A stretch of 64,000 nt of DNA from Argopecten irradians (GCF_041381155.1 NC_091143.1:24579695-24643694); one strand, 5' to 3'; counted from the first letter of the stretch, positions 24,910-38,539 are shown. Program-made: numbers and translations. The notes: generated from the letters alone by a model not told the origin.

Positions 24910-27250
24910 TAATTTACCGGTGTGGAATTTGTGAGAAATCGGATCCTTTTAGAAAGCAATGGATCAGAGATATTTCTCGACAAGAGGTAACAGGAAAGAA
25001 TGCATCAACATATTGATAAGAACAAAGAGGGAAACACGGTCAGTTTTAATGGTACATAAAAATAATGACACGACAGTTATATCTTTTTTACCATCTATAC
25101 ATAAAATTGGGCAATTGCAATTTATGATTGTGTAAATCCATAGATAATACAGGGAACATTGTCAGTGTGGAAAGACAATCACCTCGGTACTCCGACAATA
25201 TGAGTTGATGTGTTCTGACTTTTTATCTGTATTTCATACAACAACCAACGATAGCTCCTTTAAAATCTGAACTCAATAATTACATTTCAATTAGGGCTCT
25301 AAAATGATATGAAAAGGTAGGATTTCGTACCTTGTCATCAATACCCAACGATTTTATCGTATAAAAAGAGCTGCAGAATGTAATGTTGATGATTTGTCAT
25401 ATCGTTTACAGTGTAATATAATATTATATTGTAACAGCGGTATACCATATTGATTAAATGTATTACTACGGTTATCATTTATTAGTGTGATGATGAGTAT
25501 GGCCCTGTAAACGCCACATTGTAGTGGCTTATAAAGGTCATACCTTTTGACCCTGTTGATGGAAACGGAAGGTAGAGGCGCGATACATGTAAAAATATCA
25601 CTAACAGTATTTTTTTTTTATCTTATAATAGGAATTTTATGCAAATTTTGGTCAATTTTGGCGCGGAATTCAACAAGATGGCTGACCTTTAGTGTATCTT
25701 TGTATTGTTTCTCATTAAATCATTCTTGTTTGATGTCAGTATGACGCATTCCACTTGAGTTTATTTCTTTAATACGTTTAGTTTTCTGTTACCATATTTA
25801 CTGGATATCATGACATAATGTCATTCGGGTAAGACGATTAAGTTATAAGAACGCAAAACATATTGGAGAAAAGAAAAGGCCAATAAAATCTGAAAAGTTA
25901 ATTTTCAATATATCATAAAAACAATGTGCTTGATTTGTTTTCGAAATAAGAGATCTGTTACCACTGAACATGACGTTTAACATCCCCCGTCACGTAAATC
26001 CTTACACATAAAGAAAACTTAATCGGATGGGACTATATACTTATTTGTGAGGTAATAATTTTGAAAATATGTTTTTTATTATTAAAATGCTTGAAATCGT
26101 ATTCATAAAGAAACGTCTGATTACACACCGCGATATGATTTGTTTTAGTTCGCTTGTTTTATTTTTGAGGATAATTGTATTGCAAGTAAGGGATTAAATG
26201 ATATTCTTTTTATTGAACGTGGAAACGTCAACACTCTGACAAGCGGAAATCCCAATGAACAACATTCTTCCACCTGGGATGGCTTAGTATGAATGATATG
26301 TCCCCTGTGTTTACAATGTATCATCTAATGATATATATAAAAAGAGAGATAGTGACAGTTCATTTAGTAGATCTGAATTAGAATGTACTTGGCACACAAT
26401 TTTAACAAATATCCATTGTTCCCGTTCCATGTGTGCTTTGTTTCACTCTCACGACTATCTGTGTCCTGGTACGGAACGTGTATTCACTAACAACCATTCA
26501 GTGTCCAGTGTCTGTAACCTGATTGAGGTTAAACTTGTATATATCTATCACCTTGACATACGAAGCTCGTCTTACATAGATTTAGTGAAAATTATGTCAA
26601 AAAAGCAATACTTCTTTTTCTCACCTTTTCGTACAATTATCAAATCAATCAGAATAACTTTCTGAACGACACTTTTTTGCTTGAAGGATTTATAAGATAA
26701 AAAAAAGAGAAACATAGGAAATATTTTGACATGTGTCGAAGTGTGAGACGAATGCATTTCGTTATATCATTTCATAAACGGAAATAATTGTGATATGAAT
26801 TGGAACCTGACTAAAGGAATTTTGTAACGTTGTTCTATAAATAAATTTTATTACCAATAATGCAATGTCAATTGGGTGATTTAGAAAGGTGAGGAACATT
26901 TTTGTTCTGTTTTATAAACGAAACAATGTATAATGTTGTAAAACATCTATACATCGATCGCGAAGGAAAACAAATTAAAATGAATTGAATTTGATTAAAA
27001 GATTGGAGTCGTTTGAAAACCTGCAGATGATGTTGGCAATCTGTTTGGTATAGTAATACCAAATGTATTGTTCATTTTAAAGGAAAAACAAACTGCAGCA
27101 AGGTTTACTATAGATGGTAAAACGGGGAAATAAAGAAAGAGCTTACTTGTGCTTTGAATTCTTACTTTCATTAACTTTACATTAGTTGTTTAGTTCATGA
27201 GATAAAACCATACATTAGAAATCGGAACATTTTTTATTATTCTATAGTGT
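24910..27250. other. Intergenic, nothing recognised
   Basis: Several short open frames (for example 25547-25744 and 26429-26665) show no recognisable family, signal peptide or splice-linked partner. Confidence 0.35.
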
Positions 27251-27254
27251 CGTA

Positions 27255-27622
27255 CCTTAAAGATGCTCCATCGCTGACAAATGGTATTTTTTCACTATCA
27301 AAATTAGGAGCAGACGATTTAGCATTTTTCTTCAGTTACAAAAGTTACTTACTTTACACCATTACCACCATTGAAAAGTTTGAGCTTCTAATTTAATTTT
27401 ATGTTAGAAATATAGAAAAATAATTAATTGTATCCCGAAAAAAATCTGTGGTACTATATCCTATATGGAATAAAGTACTGATTGTGCATTCGCCAAAGGC
27501 AAAATAAATTATTTTATATTATTTTTTTCAGTTAATTAGACATATATATATACATTATTAAACATCGATTATTGTTTAAATGAGGAATATCATTTATGCT
27601 CTGTCGGCTGTGGAGTATCTTT
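27255..27622. mobile_element. MITE with GATGCTCCATCGC ends (copy 2)
   Basis: Left TIR TTAAAGATGCTCCATCGCTG and right TIR CGGCTGTGGAGTATCTTTAA are inverted repeats. The interior matches copy 1 in the same orientation. No coding capacity, so it is a non-autonomous DNA element. Confidence 0.75.
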
Positions 27623-27710
27623 AACAACAGATATTACAAATCCATGATTAGAATGGTGTTTTACAACATAAAATTCCCCAAACTAATGGTAACACTCCAT
27701 TAACTGTATT

Positions 27711-27871
27711 CGTATATTACAGAGTTATCTGCCCTTCTGGGACAGGATTAATTGTTACGTAATGTTTTTATGAGTGTAACGTCAGATTTCTTTCTGAGAA
27801 ATCGACGTCTTGTTTGACCACGAAGCGATACCTTGACGAAAAAAAGATAACTCTGTAATCCCCAAAGACGG
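27711..27871. mobile_element. MITE family P, copy 2
   Basis: GTATATTACAGAGTTATCTG at the left and GATAACTCTGTAATCCCCAA at the right form the TIRs. It lies directly against the start of the 41-bp minisatellite. Confidence 0.7.
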
Positions 27872-30800
27872 AATTTTAAATGACTGCATATGACATGGTT
27901 ATGTGACAAAACAATTGTAAATGATAGCATATGACATGGTTATGTGACACATGAATTGTAAATGACAGCATATGACATGGTAATGTGACACAAGAATTGT
28001 AAATGACTGCATATGACATTTCTATGTTACACAAGAATTGTAAATGACAGCATATGACATGGTAATGTGACACAATAATTGTAAATGATAGCATATGACA
28101 TGGTTATGTGACACAATAATTGTGAATGACTGCATATGACATGGTAATGTGACACAAGAATTTTAAATGACTGCATATGACATGGTTACATGACACAAGA
28201 ATTGTAAATAACTGCATATGACATGGTAATGTGACAAAGAATTGTAAATGACTGCATATGACATGTTATGTGACAAAGAATTGTGAATGACTGCATATGA
28301 CATGGTAATGTGACACAAGAATTGTAAATGACTGCATATATGACATGGTTATTTGACAAAAGAATTGTAAATAACTGTATATGACATGGTAATGTGACAC
28401 AAGAATTGTAAATGACTGCATATGACATGGTAATGTGATACAAGAATTATAAATGACTGCATATGACATGGTAATGTGACACAAGAATAGTGAATGACTT
28501 CATATGACATGGTAATGTGACAAAGAATTGTAAATGACTGTATATGACATGGTTATGTGACACAATAATTGTAAATGTTAACATATGACATGGTAATGTG
28601 ACACAAGAATTGAAAATGACTGTATATGACATGGTTATGTGACACAAGAATTGTAAATGACTGCATATGACATGGTTATGTGACACAAGAATTGTAAATG
28701 ACTGCATATGACATGGTAATGTGACACAAGAATTGTAAATAACTGCATATGACATGGTAATGTGACACAAGAATTGTAAATGACTGCATATGACATGGTA
28801 ATGTGACACAAGAATTGTAAATAACTGCATATGACATGGTAATGTGACACAAGAATTGTAAATAACTGCATATGACATGGTAATGTGACACAAGAATTGT
28901 AAATGACTGCATATGACATGGTAATGTGACACAAGAATTATAAATGACTGCATATGACATGGTAATGTGACACAAGAATTGTAAAGAACTGCACATGACA
29001 TGGTAATGTGACACAAGAATTGTAAATGACTGCATATATGACATGGTAATGTGACACAAGAATTGTAAATGACTGCATATGACATGGTAATGTGACACAA
29101 GAATTGTAAATGACTGCATATGACATGGTAATGTGACACAAGAATTATAAATGACTGCATATGACATGGTAATGTGACAAAAGAATTGTAAATGACTGCA
29201 TATGACATGGTAATGTGACACAAGAATTGTAAATGACTGTATATGACATGGTTATGTGACACAAGAATTGTGAATGACTGCATATGACATGGTAATGTGA
29301 CACAAGAATTGTAAATGACTGCATATGACATGGTAATGTGTGACACAAGAATTGTAAATGACTGCATATGACATGGTTATGTGACACAAGAATTGTAAAT
29401 AACTGTATATGACATGGTAATGTGACACAAGAATTGTAAATGACTGCATATGACATGGTAATGTGATACAAGAATTATAAATGACTGCATATGACATGGT
29501 AATGTGACAAAAGAATTGTAAATAACTGCATATGACATAGTAATGTGACACAAGAAGTGTAAATAACTGAATATATGACATGTAAATGTGACAAAAGAAT
29601 TGTAAATAACTGCATATGACATGGTAATGTGACACAAGAATTGTAAGTGAATTCATATAACATGGAAATGTGACACAATAATTGTAAATGAATGCATATA
29701 ACATAGTAATGTGACACAATAATTGTAAATGACTGCATATATGACATGGTAATGTGACACAAGAATTGTAAATGACAGCATATAATATGGTTATGTGACA
29801 CATCAATTGTAAATGACAGCATATGACATGGTAATGTGACACAAGAATTGTAAATGACTGCATATGACATTTCTATGTTACACAAGAATTGTAAATGACA
29901 GCATATGACATGGTAATGTGACACAATAATTGTAAATGATAGCATATGACATGGTTATGTGACACAATAATTGTGAATGACTGCATATGACATGGTAATG
30001 TGACACAAGAATTTTAAATGACTGCATATGACATGGTTATATGACACAAGAATTGTAAATAACTGCATATGATATGGTAATGTGACAAAGAATTGTAAAT
30101 GACTGCATATGACATGTTATGTGACAAAGAATTGTGAATGACTGCATATGACATGGTAATGTGACACAAGAATTGTAAATGACTGCATATATGACATGGT
30201 TATTTGACAAAAGAATTGTAAATAACTGTATATGACATGGTAATGTGACACAAGAATTGTAAATGACTGCATATGACATGGTAATGGGACACAACAATTG
30301 TAAATGATAGCATATGACATGGTAATGTGACACAAGAATAGTGAATGACTTCATATGACATGGTAATGTGACAAAGAATTGTAAATGACTGTATATGACA
30401 TGGTTATGTGACACAATAATTGTAAATGTTAACATATGACATGGTAATGTGACACAAGAATTGAAAATGACTGTATATGACATGGTAATGTGACACAAGA
30501 ATTTTAAATGACTGCATATGACATGGTTATATGACACAAGAATTGTAAATAACTGCATATGACATGGTAATGTGACAAAGAATTGTAAATGACTGCATAT
30601 GACATGTTATGTGACAAAGAATTGTGAATGACTGCATATGACATGGTAATGTGACACAAGAATTGTAAATGACTGCATATATGACATGGTTATTTGACAA
30701 AAGAATTGTAAATAACTGTATATGACATGGTAATGTGACACAAGAATTGTAAATGACTGCATATGACATGGTAATGGGACACAACAATTGTAAATGATAG

Positions 30801-33334
30801 CATATGACATGGTAATGTGACACAAGAATAGTGAATGACTTCATATGACATGGTAATGTGACAAAGAATTGTAAATGACTGTATATGACATGGTTATGTG
30901 ACACAATAATTGTAAATGTTAACATATGACATGGTAATGTGACACAAGAATTGAAAATGACTGTATATGACATGGTTATGTGACACAAGAATTGTAAATG
31001 ACTGCATATGACATGGTTATGTGACACAAGAATTGTAAATGACAGCATATGACATGGTAATGTGACACAAGAATTGTAAATAACTGCATATGACATGGTA
31101 ATGTGACACAAGAATTGTAAATGACTGCATATGACATGGTTATGTGACACAAGAATTGTAAATAACTGCATATGACATGGTAATGTGACACAAGAATTGT
31201 AAATGACTGTATATGACATGGTTATGTGACACAAGAATTGTGAATGACTGCATATGACATGGTAATGTGACACAAGAATTGTAAATGACTGCATATGACA
31301 TGGTAATGTGACACAAGAATTGTAAATGACTGCATATGACATGGTTATGTGACACAAGAATTGTAAATAACTGTATATGACATGGTAATGTGACACAAGA
31401 ATTGTAAATGACTGCATATGACATGGTAATGTGATACAAGAATTATAAATGACTGCATATGACATGGTAATGTGACAAAAGAATTGTAAATAACTGCATA
31501 TGACATAGTAATGTGACACAAGAAGTGTAAATAACTGAATATATGACATGTAAATGTGACAAAAGAATTGTAAATAACTGCATATGACATGGTAATGTGA
31601 CACAAGAATTGTAAGTGAATTCATATAACATAGTAATGTGACACAATAATTGTAAATGACTGCATATATGACATGGTAATGTGACACAAGAATTGTAAAT
31701 GACAGCATATAATATGGTAATGTGACACAAGAATAGTAAATAACTGCATATGACATGTTATGTGACACAAGAATTGTGAATGACTGCATATGACATGGTG
31801 ATGTGACACAAGAATTGTAAATGATAGCATATGACATGGTTATGTGACACAATAATTGTGAATGACTGCATATGACATGGTAATGTGACAAAGAATTGTA
31901 AATGACTGCATATGACATGGTTATATGACACAAAAATTGTAAATAACTGCATATGACATGGTAATGTGACACAAGAATTGTAAATGACTGTATATGACAT
32001 GGTTATGTGACACAAGAATTGTGAATGACTGCATATGACATGGTAATGTGACACAAGAATTGTAAATGACTGCATATGACATGGTAATGTGACACAAGAA
32101 TTGTAAATGACTGCATATGACATGGTTATGTGACACAAGAATTGTAAATAACTGTATATGACATGGTAATGTGACACAAGAATTGTAAATGACTGCATAT
32201 GACATGGTAATGTGATACAAGAATTATAAATGACTGCATATGACATGGTAATGTGACACAATAATTGTAAATGATAGCATATGACATGGTTATGTGACAC
32301 AATAATTGTAAATAACTGCATATGACATAGTAATGTGACACAAGAAGTGTAAATAACTGAATATATGACATGTAAATGTGACAAAAGAATTGTAAATAAC
32401 TGCATATGACATGGTAATGTGACACAAGAATTGTAAGTGAATTCATATAACATGGAAATGTGACACAATAATTGTAAATGAATGCATATAACATAGTAAT
32501 GTGACACAATAATTGTAAATGACTGCATATATGACATGGTAATGTGACACAAGAATTGTAAATGACAGCATATAATATGGTAATGTGACACAAGAATAGT
32601 AAATAACTGCATATGACATGTTATGTGACACAAGAATTGTGAATGACTGCATATGACATGGTGATGTGACACAAGAATTGTAAATGATAGCATATGACAT
32701 GGTTATGTGACACAATAATTGTGAATGACTGCATATGACATGGTAATGTGACAAAGAATTGTAAATGACTGCATATGACATGGTTATATGACACAAAAAT
32801 TGTAAATAACTGCATATGACATGTTATGTGACACAATAATTGTGAATGACAGCATATGATATGGTAATGTGACACAAGAATAGTAAATAACTGCATATGA
32901 CATGGTTATGTGACACAAGAATTGTGAATGACTGCATATGACATGTTATGTGACACAAGAATTGTAAATGATAGCATATGACATGGTTATGTGACACAAG
33001 AATTGTAAATGATAGCATATGACATGGTAATGTGACACAAGAATTTTAAATAACAGCATATGACATGGTTTGTGACACAAGAATTGTGAATGACTGCATA
33101 TGACATGGTTATGTGACACAAGAATAGTAAATAACTGCATATGACATGGTTATGTGACACAATAATTGTAAATAACTGCATATGACATGGTTATGTGACA
33201 CAAGAATTGTAAATAACTGCATATGACATGGTAATGTGACACAATAATTGTAAATAACAGCATATGACATGGTAATGTGACACAATAATTGTAAATAACA
33301 GCATATGACATGGTAATGTGGCACAAGAATTGTC
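27872..33334. repeat. 5.46-kb minisatellite, 41-bp unit, about 130 copies, higher-order repeats
   Basis: Unit: ATGACATGGTAATGTGACAC followed by AAGAATTGTAAATGACTGCAT. Common variants are GGTTATG for GGTAATG, AATAACTG for AATGACTG, 39- and 43-bp units, and GATAGCAT. Diagnostic variants recur at fixed spacings. A block of about 490 bp (12 units) at about 28150 recurs at 30003 and again directly at 30493. AAGAAGTGTAAATAACTGAA recurs at 29551, 31519 and 32341 (spacings about 48 and 20 units). The minus strand is open over long stretches (up to 481 codons). Because 41 is not a multiple of 3, the frame rotates every unit and gives a three-unit, 41-residue peptide period, so the open frame is a property of the unit and not evidence of a gene. 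Confidence 0.95.
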
Positions 33335-34385
33335 ATCCTTGCAATAAAAGAAAGGAGAGAACTGTGTATACGGTCAAGGGATAGAAATGTTCGTGAGTGT
33401 TATTTTTTAAATCATACACTTCATATTTGTGTTTTCAATTATTTTGTCTATTGTTATTTCCTCTCAAATGTTTGTACACCGAAAGAAACTGATCATTTTC
33501 TATGGCAGCATTTTCAAAATTTTTCGTTTCCCAAAGTCTCTTGTCTCAAAGTCAAATGAAACATTTAAATAATTTCTTGAAAACAAAGGAACAGATTTTT
33601 TTTTTTACATTTTATCGTCTGTGTGGAAAAGTTCATAGTTATAACTTAAAAAATAAAGTTAGACTGACTAAATGTGAAAATCCATAAATAAAACAAATAA
33701 TGACTGTGATGGATGTTTGTGTCTCTTTACTATACGTTTGGCGTAATAAAACATAGAGTGTTTGATGTTACGTTATTGATTTTTAAAATATATATATCTC
33801 AACTTAGCTTTAATGACAGTTGTTTACTATGGCCGCTCTAGTTGCAATGGTTACCTTCAAAAACATGCATACATTAATCTGCTGTTTAAGATATTCCACT
33901 ATCTAAAAGAAACTGATCATCATAAAAAAACATATTTCTAGGAAATCAGGTTTTAGCTATTCATCAGACCACACTGTCTGTCACCAGCTTAAATGACTTG
34001 TATGTAATGCGTATCCACACATCTGCTTATCATTTAACCCTTGATGTTGAAAAGACAATTAAGGACGTAAAAAGTACAGCACGAACTTATATATTGAATC
34101 GCTTGTAGCAGAATGCCACTTTTTATATGAGCTTACAGTTACACGTGTATACTGCATGTCTCTAGACTGAAACAAAAACGACTAAAATGCGATGAATCAT
34201 ATGAAATAGATAAGGATTAATTGTCCATATTAAAAGTTATGCTCAGTTAATTATATGTTTCAGTCGGGGTCAACATGTCTGGTAGGCAGAAAGGTGAAGG
34301 AAAAACAGAATCTATGCATGTTTATAGATGTTTTATGCTTTCGATACAGCATGAAATTACGTTTGTGAAAATGTCTTCCTTGTTT
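33335..34385. other. Upstream region of gene 3
   Basis: AT-rich intergenic DNA between the minisatellite and the gene 3 promoter. No gene recognised. Confidence 0.35.
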
Positions 34386-34390
34386 GTTCA

Positions 34391-34397
34391 TATAAAT
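34391..34397 (+). promoter_or_regulatory. TATA box of gene 3
   Basis: TATAAAT about 30 bp upstream of an inferred start near 34420. The leader exon of about 35 nt ends at CTAG|GTAAGG (34454). Spacing and leader length mirror gene 2, which supports the call. Confidence 0.6.
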
Positions 34398-35054
34398 AAT
34401 CTTTTCTTTTTCAATGAGTTGTCACCATTGTCGGGACGTCTATCGGAGAGCTAGGTAAGGTATTTAAATGCTACCTTAATAAGTAATAACTAAAGCAAAC
34501 TTTTGTATAGTATTAATTTAGTACTACGTATGATTATTGTTTAATTATAGTAAGCTTCGTTACCATTACGATATCTTTATAGAAAGACCCATCGATGTTT
34601 GAAATAGTGTTTTGTAGATGATCCTATTCAATTAACTGTGTATTCAGATTCAGATTATCTTATTTCCTTGTTTTATCACTATGGAGATTTGACATAAACA
34701 TATACAATAACAAAGTAGTTAGTGCTAGACAAAAATATAACTACATTTTGCATAAAAAACCAGGTACATTATATTATTAATTATGTATTTAAACCATTTT
34801 ACCAGACATAAAATCAATTGTTTCATAATGCATGTTTAAAATCTTGCAAATGTTAATATTAATTATCTTAAATTCAAAATTAAATTATCTCGTCGCTTTA
34901 AAGCAGAATCTATGCATTCTTCTGTTGAATTCCCCTATATTCTCGGTTGATAATTAAAGTACCAACTTAAACACACCAGGGCTTCTGTAATAATATGATT
35001 TGAAATATTTTTTCTTACATCAAAGTATCTTCAATATCATTAGCATTACATACC

Positions 35055-35482
35055 TCACACAACCTTTGAATTCCCTGACGATTCCAAAATCTCACTTTTT
35101 TCCATATTTAAATTATGTGAACTTAACATTGAACGTGCAATAGTCTTCTTATGTGCATTATTAATGGATTTTACTCGTTCTTGTATATAAACATCGCACG
35201 ATCTATTCTCAATAATTTTATAAGAAACTTTATCATCCATTATCGTACCATTCCAGAGATATGTTAATCCTAATTCATCTAATTGTCCCATATGTTTAAA
35301 ATCCAACTGTGATTAGATCGTATTCTGTCTTCGAATCCCATTGTGTTTATTTTTTTAGAAAATGAATTGCTTATTTCCATGGTAATGTCATTGCTGTTAT
35401 TTATTATAAACTGATGTGTAACCAGTACATTCATTGTTTTAAGTATAGTGGTGTCATGTGTACAGCTGATTTTCACAGACAT
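35055..35482 (-). mobile_element. LINE fragment in intron 1 of gene 3
   Basis: Minus-strand frames read SWILNIWDN then LDELGLTYLWNG, IIENRSCDVYIQERVKSINN and a Lys-rich end. This resembles the C-terminal part of L1/Tx1-type LINE ORF2 (W, GL-YLW, I-R-D-YIQ-W). It is short and decayed, and antisense to gene 3. Confidence 0.55.
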
Positions 35483-35635
35483 TGTCTTTGTCGGGATTCA
35501 TGCTTAAATCGGAAAATATTTTCCACTTATATTAGCGTCCGTAATCAGGATGTCATTATCGCATTTTATAAAATTTTTACTGGTAATGCTATTTTCATAA
35601 CAAAAATGATTTATTTATTTATCTAATTTTAGATA

Positions 35636-38446
35636 ATGGGGTGCCATTCGGTACTAGTTGTACTCTTCTACTATGCAGCAGTATGTGTTGACCTTGCCAG
35701 AGGTGAGTACTAATTATATCTATACATATTGTAAATATGTTGTCATGGTAACAAGTAGGTCAAAACTATATTTTATACACATCATATGTATAAAAAAGCT
35801 ATAGTTAATTTTACATGTATGTATTTTATCAGTAAAATTGGTAAGTCAATTTTGTACATCAATTGTATACATGTAGAAAGTAAAGGAATTATCATCTGAA
35901 GGGGAAAATAAGCTTATAATTATCAAACATTGACACATATAAACGATTCGGTAATTTATCGAAAAATTTGGAAATATAAATAATAATAATGAAAATAATA
36001 TGTCTAATATTTGACGCTCTGAAAAAAAAAGATAAACTATCTTATTATTTATCGAAGAGTTTGAAAATATGAATAATAATAGTAGTGTCTAATATTTGAA
36101 GTTTAGAAAAAATAAGACAAATTCACCATGTAATTTATCGCAGAAATTATGAATTAGTTAAGCATTACTCTCAATATCTTATCTTTTGGGATTATGAAGT
36201 CATAGACAAAAAACGGAAGGACATTCTTCATAGACGCGAAACGTCTTGAAAAAGAATGTCCGTCTGTTTTTTTGTGTCAATGACTTTATAACCCCAAAAG
36301 ATATTGAGAATAATGCTTATAATTTAATTCAGATAACTCAATCTGGTACTAATTAGGCATAAATATCAGTAATTTTACTTACTTTTCCCATAAAACAAAC
36401 CGAGTTGTGGCGCATTGATATCTTTTCCGATAATTCAATTTGGCCAATGATTGTGCCGCTTTTAAAATTCCCCGCGAAAAAGTTTTGTACGTATGACGTC
36501 ACAATACGTGACGTACAATTCTTTCGGTTTATGGAAAACTAACCTCAAAGAACTAACCAATATAAATGAGCGTAACACATACAATTAAATTATAGTAAAA
36601 TGGACAAGAGCAATCTAAATTTCAAAATGTTGGTATATATATCTATGAACAAATCCCTCCCAAATTTGACATATTTCGACATTTATTATTTTACTATTCA
36701 CAATGCACAGTTATTTTCTTCTATGAACTGGTGACATTCAGTCAAACGGTTCTTCCAAAACACATACCAATGGAGGAAAAAGAGTCTCATATCAAATAAA
36801 TAACCAACGTTTACCTTCGTAGTAATTTTAAATAAATCTACGCAGCCCCATCCTCAATATTTCAGTGGTTTCTTTCACTGCCGTAATATTCATTACAGGA
36901 TTATCGAGGATGACGCTGACCTTTTAATGCATAATTATTATAAATAACACATTTGTTTTCTGTTTTATTCATCAGCAATGACAATTTTAAATATCTTCGC
37001 TTACTAGGGTCAAAGGTTGCTAACGACGACTATTGCAAATATCAACTCTTACTTGTTTTCTGTTAAGGTCAATGTTCACCGCCATTGCCTATTGTAAATA
37101 TCATAAATGTTTCTGTTTTAGGCACAGGTTCGCCAGGAATGACTAGTATCTTATCCGGGGCATCATCAGGAGCATCCGGTGGCGCAATGATCCCTGCCTC
37201 TTCCGGTACTGGTATCATTACCAGCGGTGGGATTTCTGGTAGCGGAATGATATCCGGTGGTAGTGGAATGGCTACTGATGGAATGATGGCAGGCGGAAGT
37301 GGAATTACTGGTGGTGATGACTTTGGCATGATAAGCAGTACTGCAATCCCATTTTCCGGGATAGGTAGCGGAATATCTGCCGGAATGTGTACCATGATAC
37401 CGGGAAGCAGCTGGACATTCTATCGCTCAACTGGGGGAATACCAACATATGGAATTGGAGGAGGAATGATGGGAGGTGGAGCAATGGGCGGGGGAATGAT
37501 GGGAGGAGCAGCTATGGGAGGAGCTATGGGAGGCGGAGCGATGGGAGGAGCAGCTATGGGAGGAATGGCCAGTGGGGGCATGGGAGGAGGAATGATGGGA
37601 GGAGGAGCTATGGGAGGCGGGGCTATGGGAGGAGGAGCGATGGGAGGAGCAGCTATGGGAGGAATGACCAGTGGGGGCATGGGAGGAGGAATGATGGGAG
37701 GAGGAGCTATGGGAGGCGGGGCTATGGGAGGAGGAGCGATGGGAGGAGCAGCTATGGGAGGAATGGCCAGTGGGGGCATGGGGGGAGGAATGATGGGAGG
37801 CGGAGCTATGGGAGGCGGAGCGATGGGAGGAGCAGCTATGGGAGGAATGGCCAGTGGGGGCATGGGAGGAGGAATAATGGGAGGCGGAGCTATGGGAGGA
37901 GCTATGGGTGGAGGAATGATGGGAGGCGGGACTATGGGCGGGATGACCAGTGGGGGCATGGTAAGAGGAGCTATGGGAGGAGCTATGGGAGGAGCTATGG
38001 GAGGAGCTATGGGAGGAGCTATGGGTGGAATGACCAGTGGGGGCATGGGAGGAGGAATGATGGGAGGAGGAGCTATTGGAGGTGGGGCAATGGGTGGTAC
38101 TATGGGAGGAGCTATGGGTGGAGGAATGATGGGAGGAGCAGCTATGGGAGGAGGAATGACGGGAGGAGCAGCTATGGGAGGCGGAGCTATGGGTGGAGGA
38201 ATGATGGGAGGAGGAGCTATGGGAGGAATGCGCAGAGGAGGAATGTCCTTCATTAATGTCAGACGCAAATCAAAAGTAGGTAAGAACCCTATCAGTTTCT
38301 ACATTATGTGATAAACATCCCGGTATAAAGAAAATACAGTTATTCATATCATAGAGAGTTATTATGTACTTTTTATATTGAAAGCGACCTAGGACACATA
38401 TTCCATTAATTGTGATATAATCTTTTGAATTACAGGATCCTATTAA
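35636..38446 (+). CDS. Secreted Gly/Met/Ala pentapeptide-repeat protein (abductin/shematrin-like), 411 aa
   Basis: Leader exon about 34420-34454. Coding exons are 35636-35702 (exon from 35633), 37122-38279 and 38436-38446, all phase 1. The first coding exon has 67 coding nt, as in gene 2, and gives a signal peptide, MGCHSVLVVLFYYAAVCVDLA. Residues 23 to about 135 are Gly/Ser/Ile/Met-rich and irregular, with one cysteine (residue 112, GMCTMIPG). From about 137 to 390 the chain consists of GGGAM, GGGMM, GGAAM and ASGGM pentapeptides arranged in 33-residue higher-order repeats (99 bp). The end is RRGGMSFINVRRKSKVGSY, where GSY comes from the 11-nt last coding exon. Stop TAA 38444-38446; AATAAA at 38534-38539. 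Composition, exon phases, tail and a similar 3' UTR stretch make it a paralogue of gene 2. Function in ligament, shell or byssus is inferred. Opposite-strand and second-frame open frames (282, 289 aa) are shadows. Confidence 0.88.
36144..36329. mobile_element. Foldback element in intron 2 of gene 3
   Basis: A near-complete hairpin. AGCATTACTCTCAATATCTT, TTTTGGGATTATGAAGTCAT and GGACATTCTTC on the left pair in order with GAAAAAGAATGTCC, ATGACTTTATAACCCCAAAA and GATATTGAGAATAATGCT on the right. The loop is near 36230-36240. Confidence 0.75.
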
Positions 38447-38533
38447 ACAAGAGAAATCAATCTACTGTAGACGCCCGGTGATGATGGACATCCGTTCTCA
38501 TTGTAATGCAAATCCCTTTATTGTCATTTTGAA

Positions 38534-38539
38534 AATAAA
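38534..38539 (+). terminator. Poly(A) signal of gene 3
   Basis: AATAAA 88 bp after the stop codon. Confidence 0.7.

Noticed and set aside
27872-33334. CRISPR array
   Set aside because: The repeats are contiguous with no unique spacers, the unit varies continuously, and the genome is eukaryotic.
27748-33336. Many minus-strand ORFs (60-481 codons) with HVICSHLQF-type repeats
   Set aside because: They are the translated 41-bp minisatellite. The same peptide appears in all three frames because the unit length is not a multiple of three.
37387-38268. 289-residue RSYGR-type frame (+) and 282-residue PPIAP-type frame (-) at gene 3
   Set aside because: Both arise from reading the 15-bp repeats in other frames. 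The signal exon and the 3' exon splice only to the Gly/Met frame.
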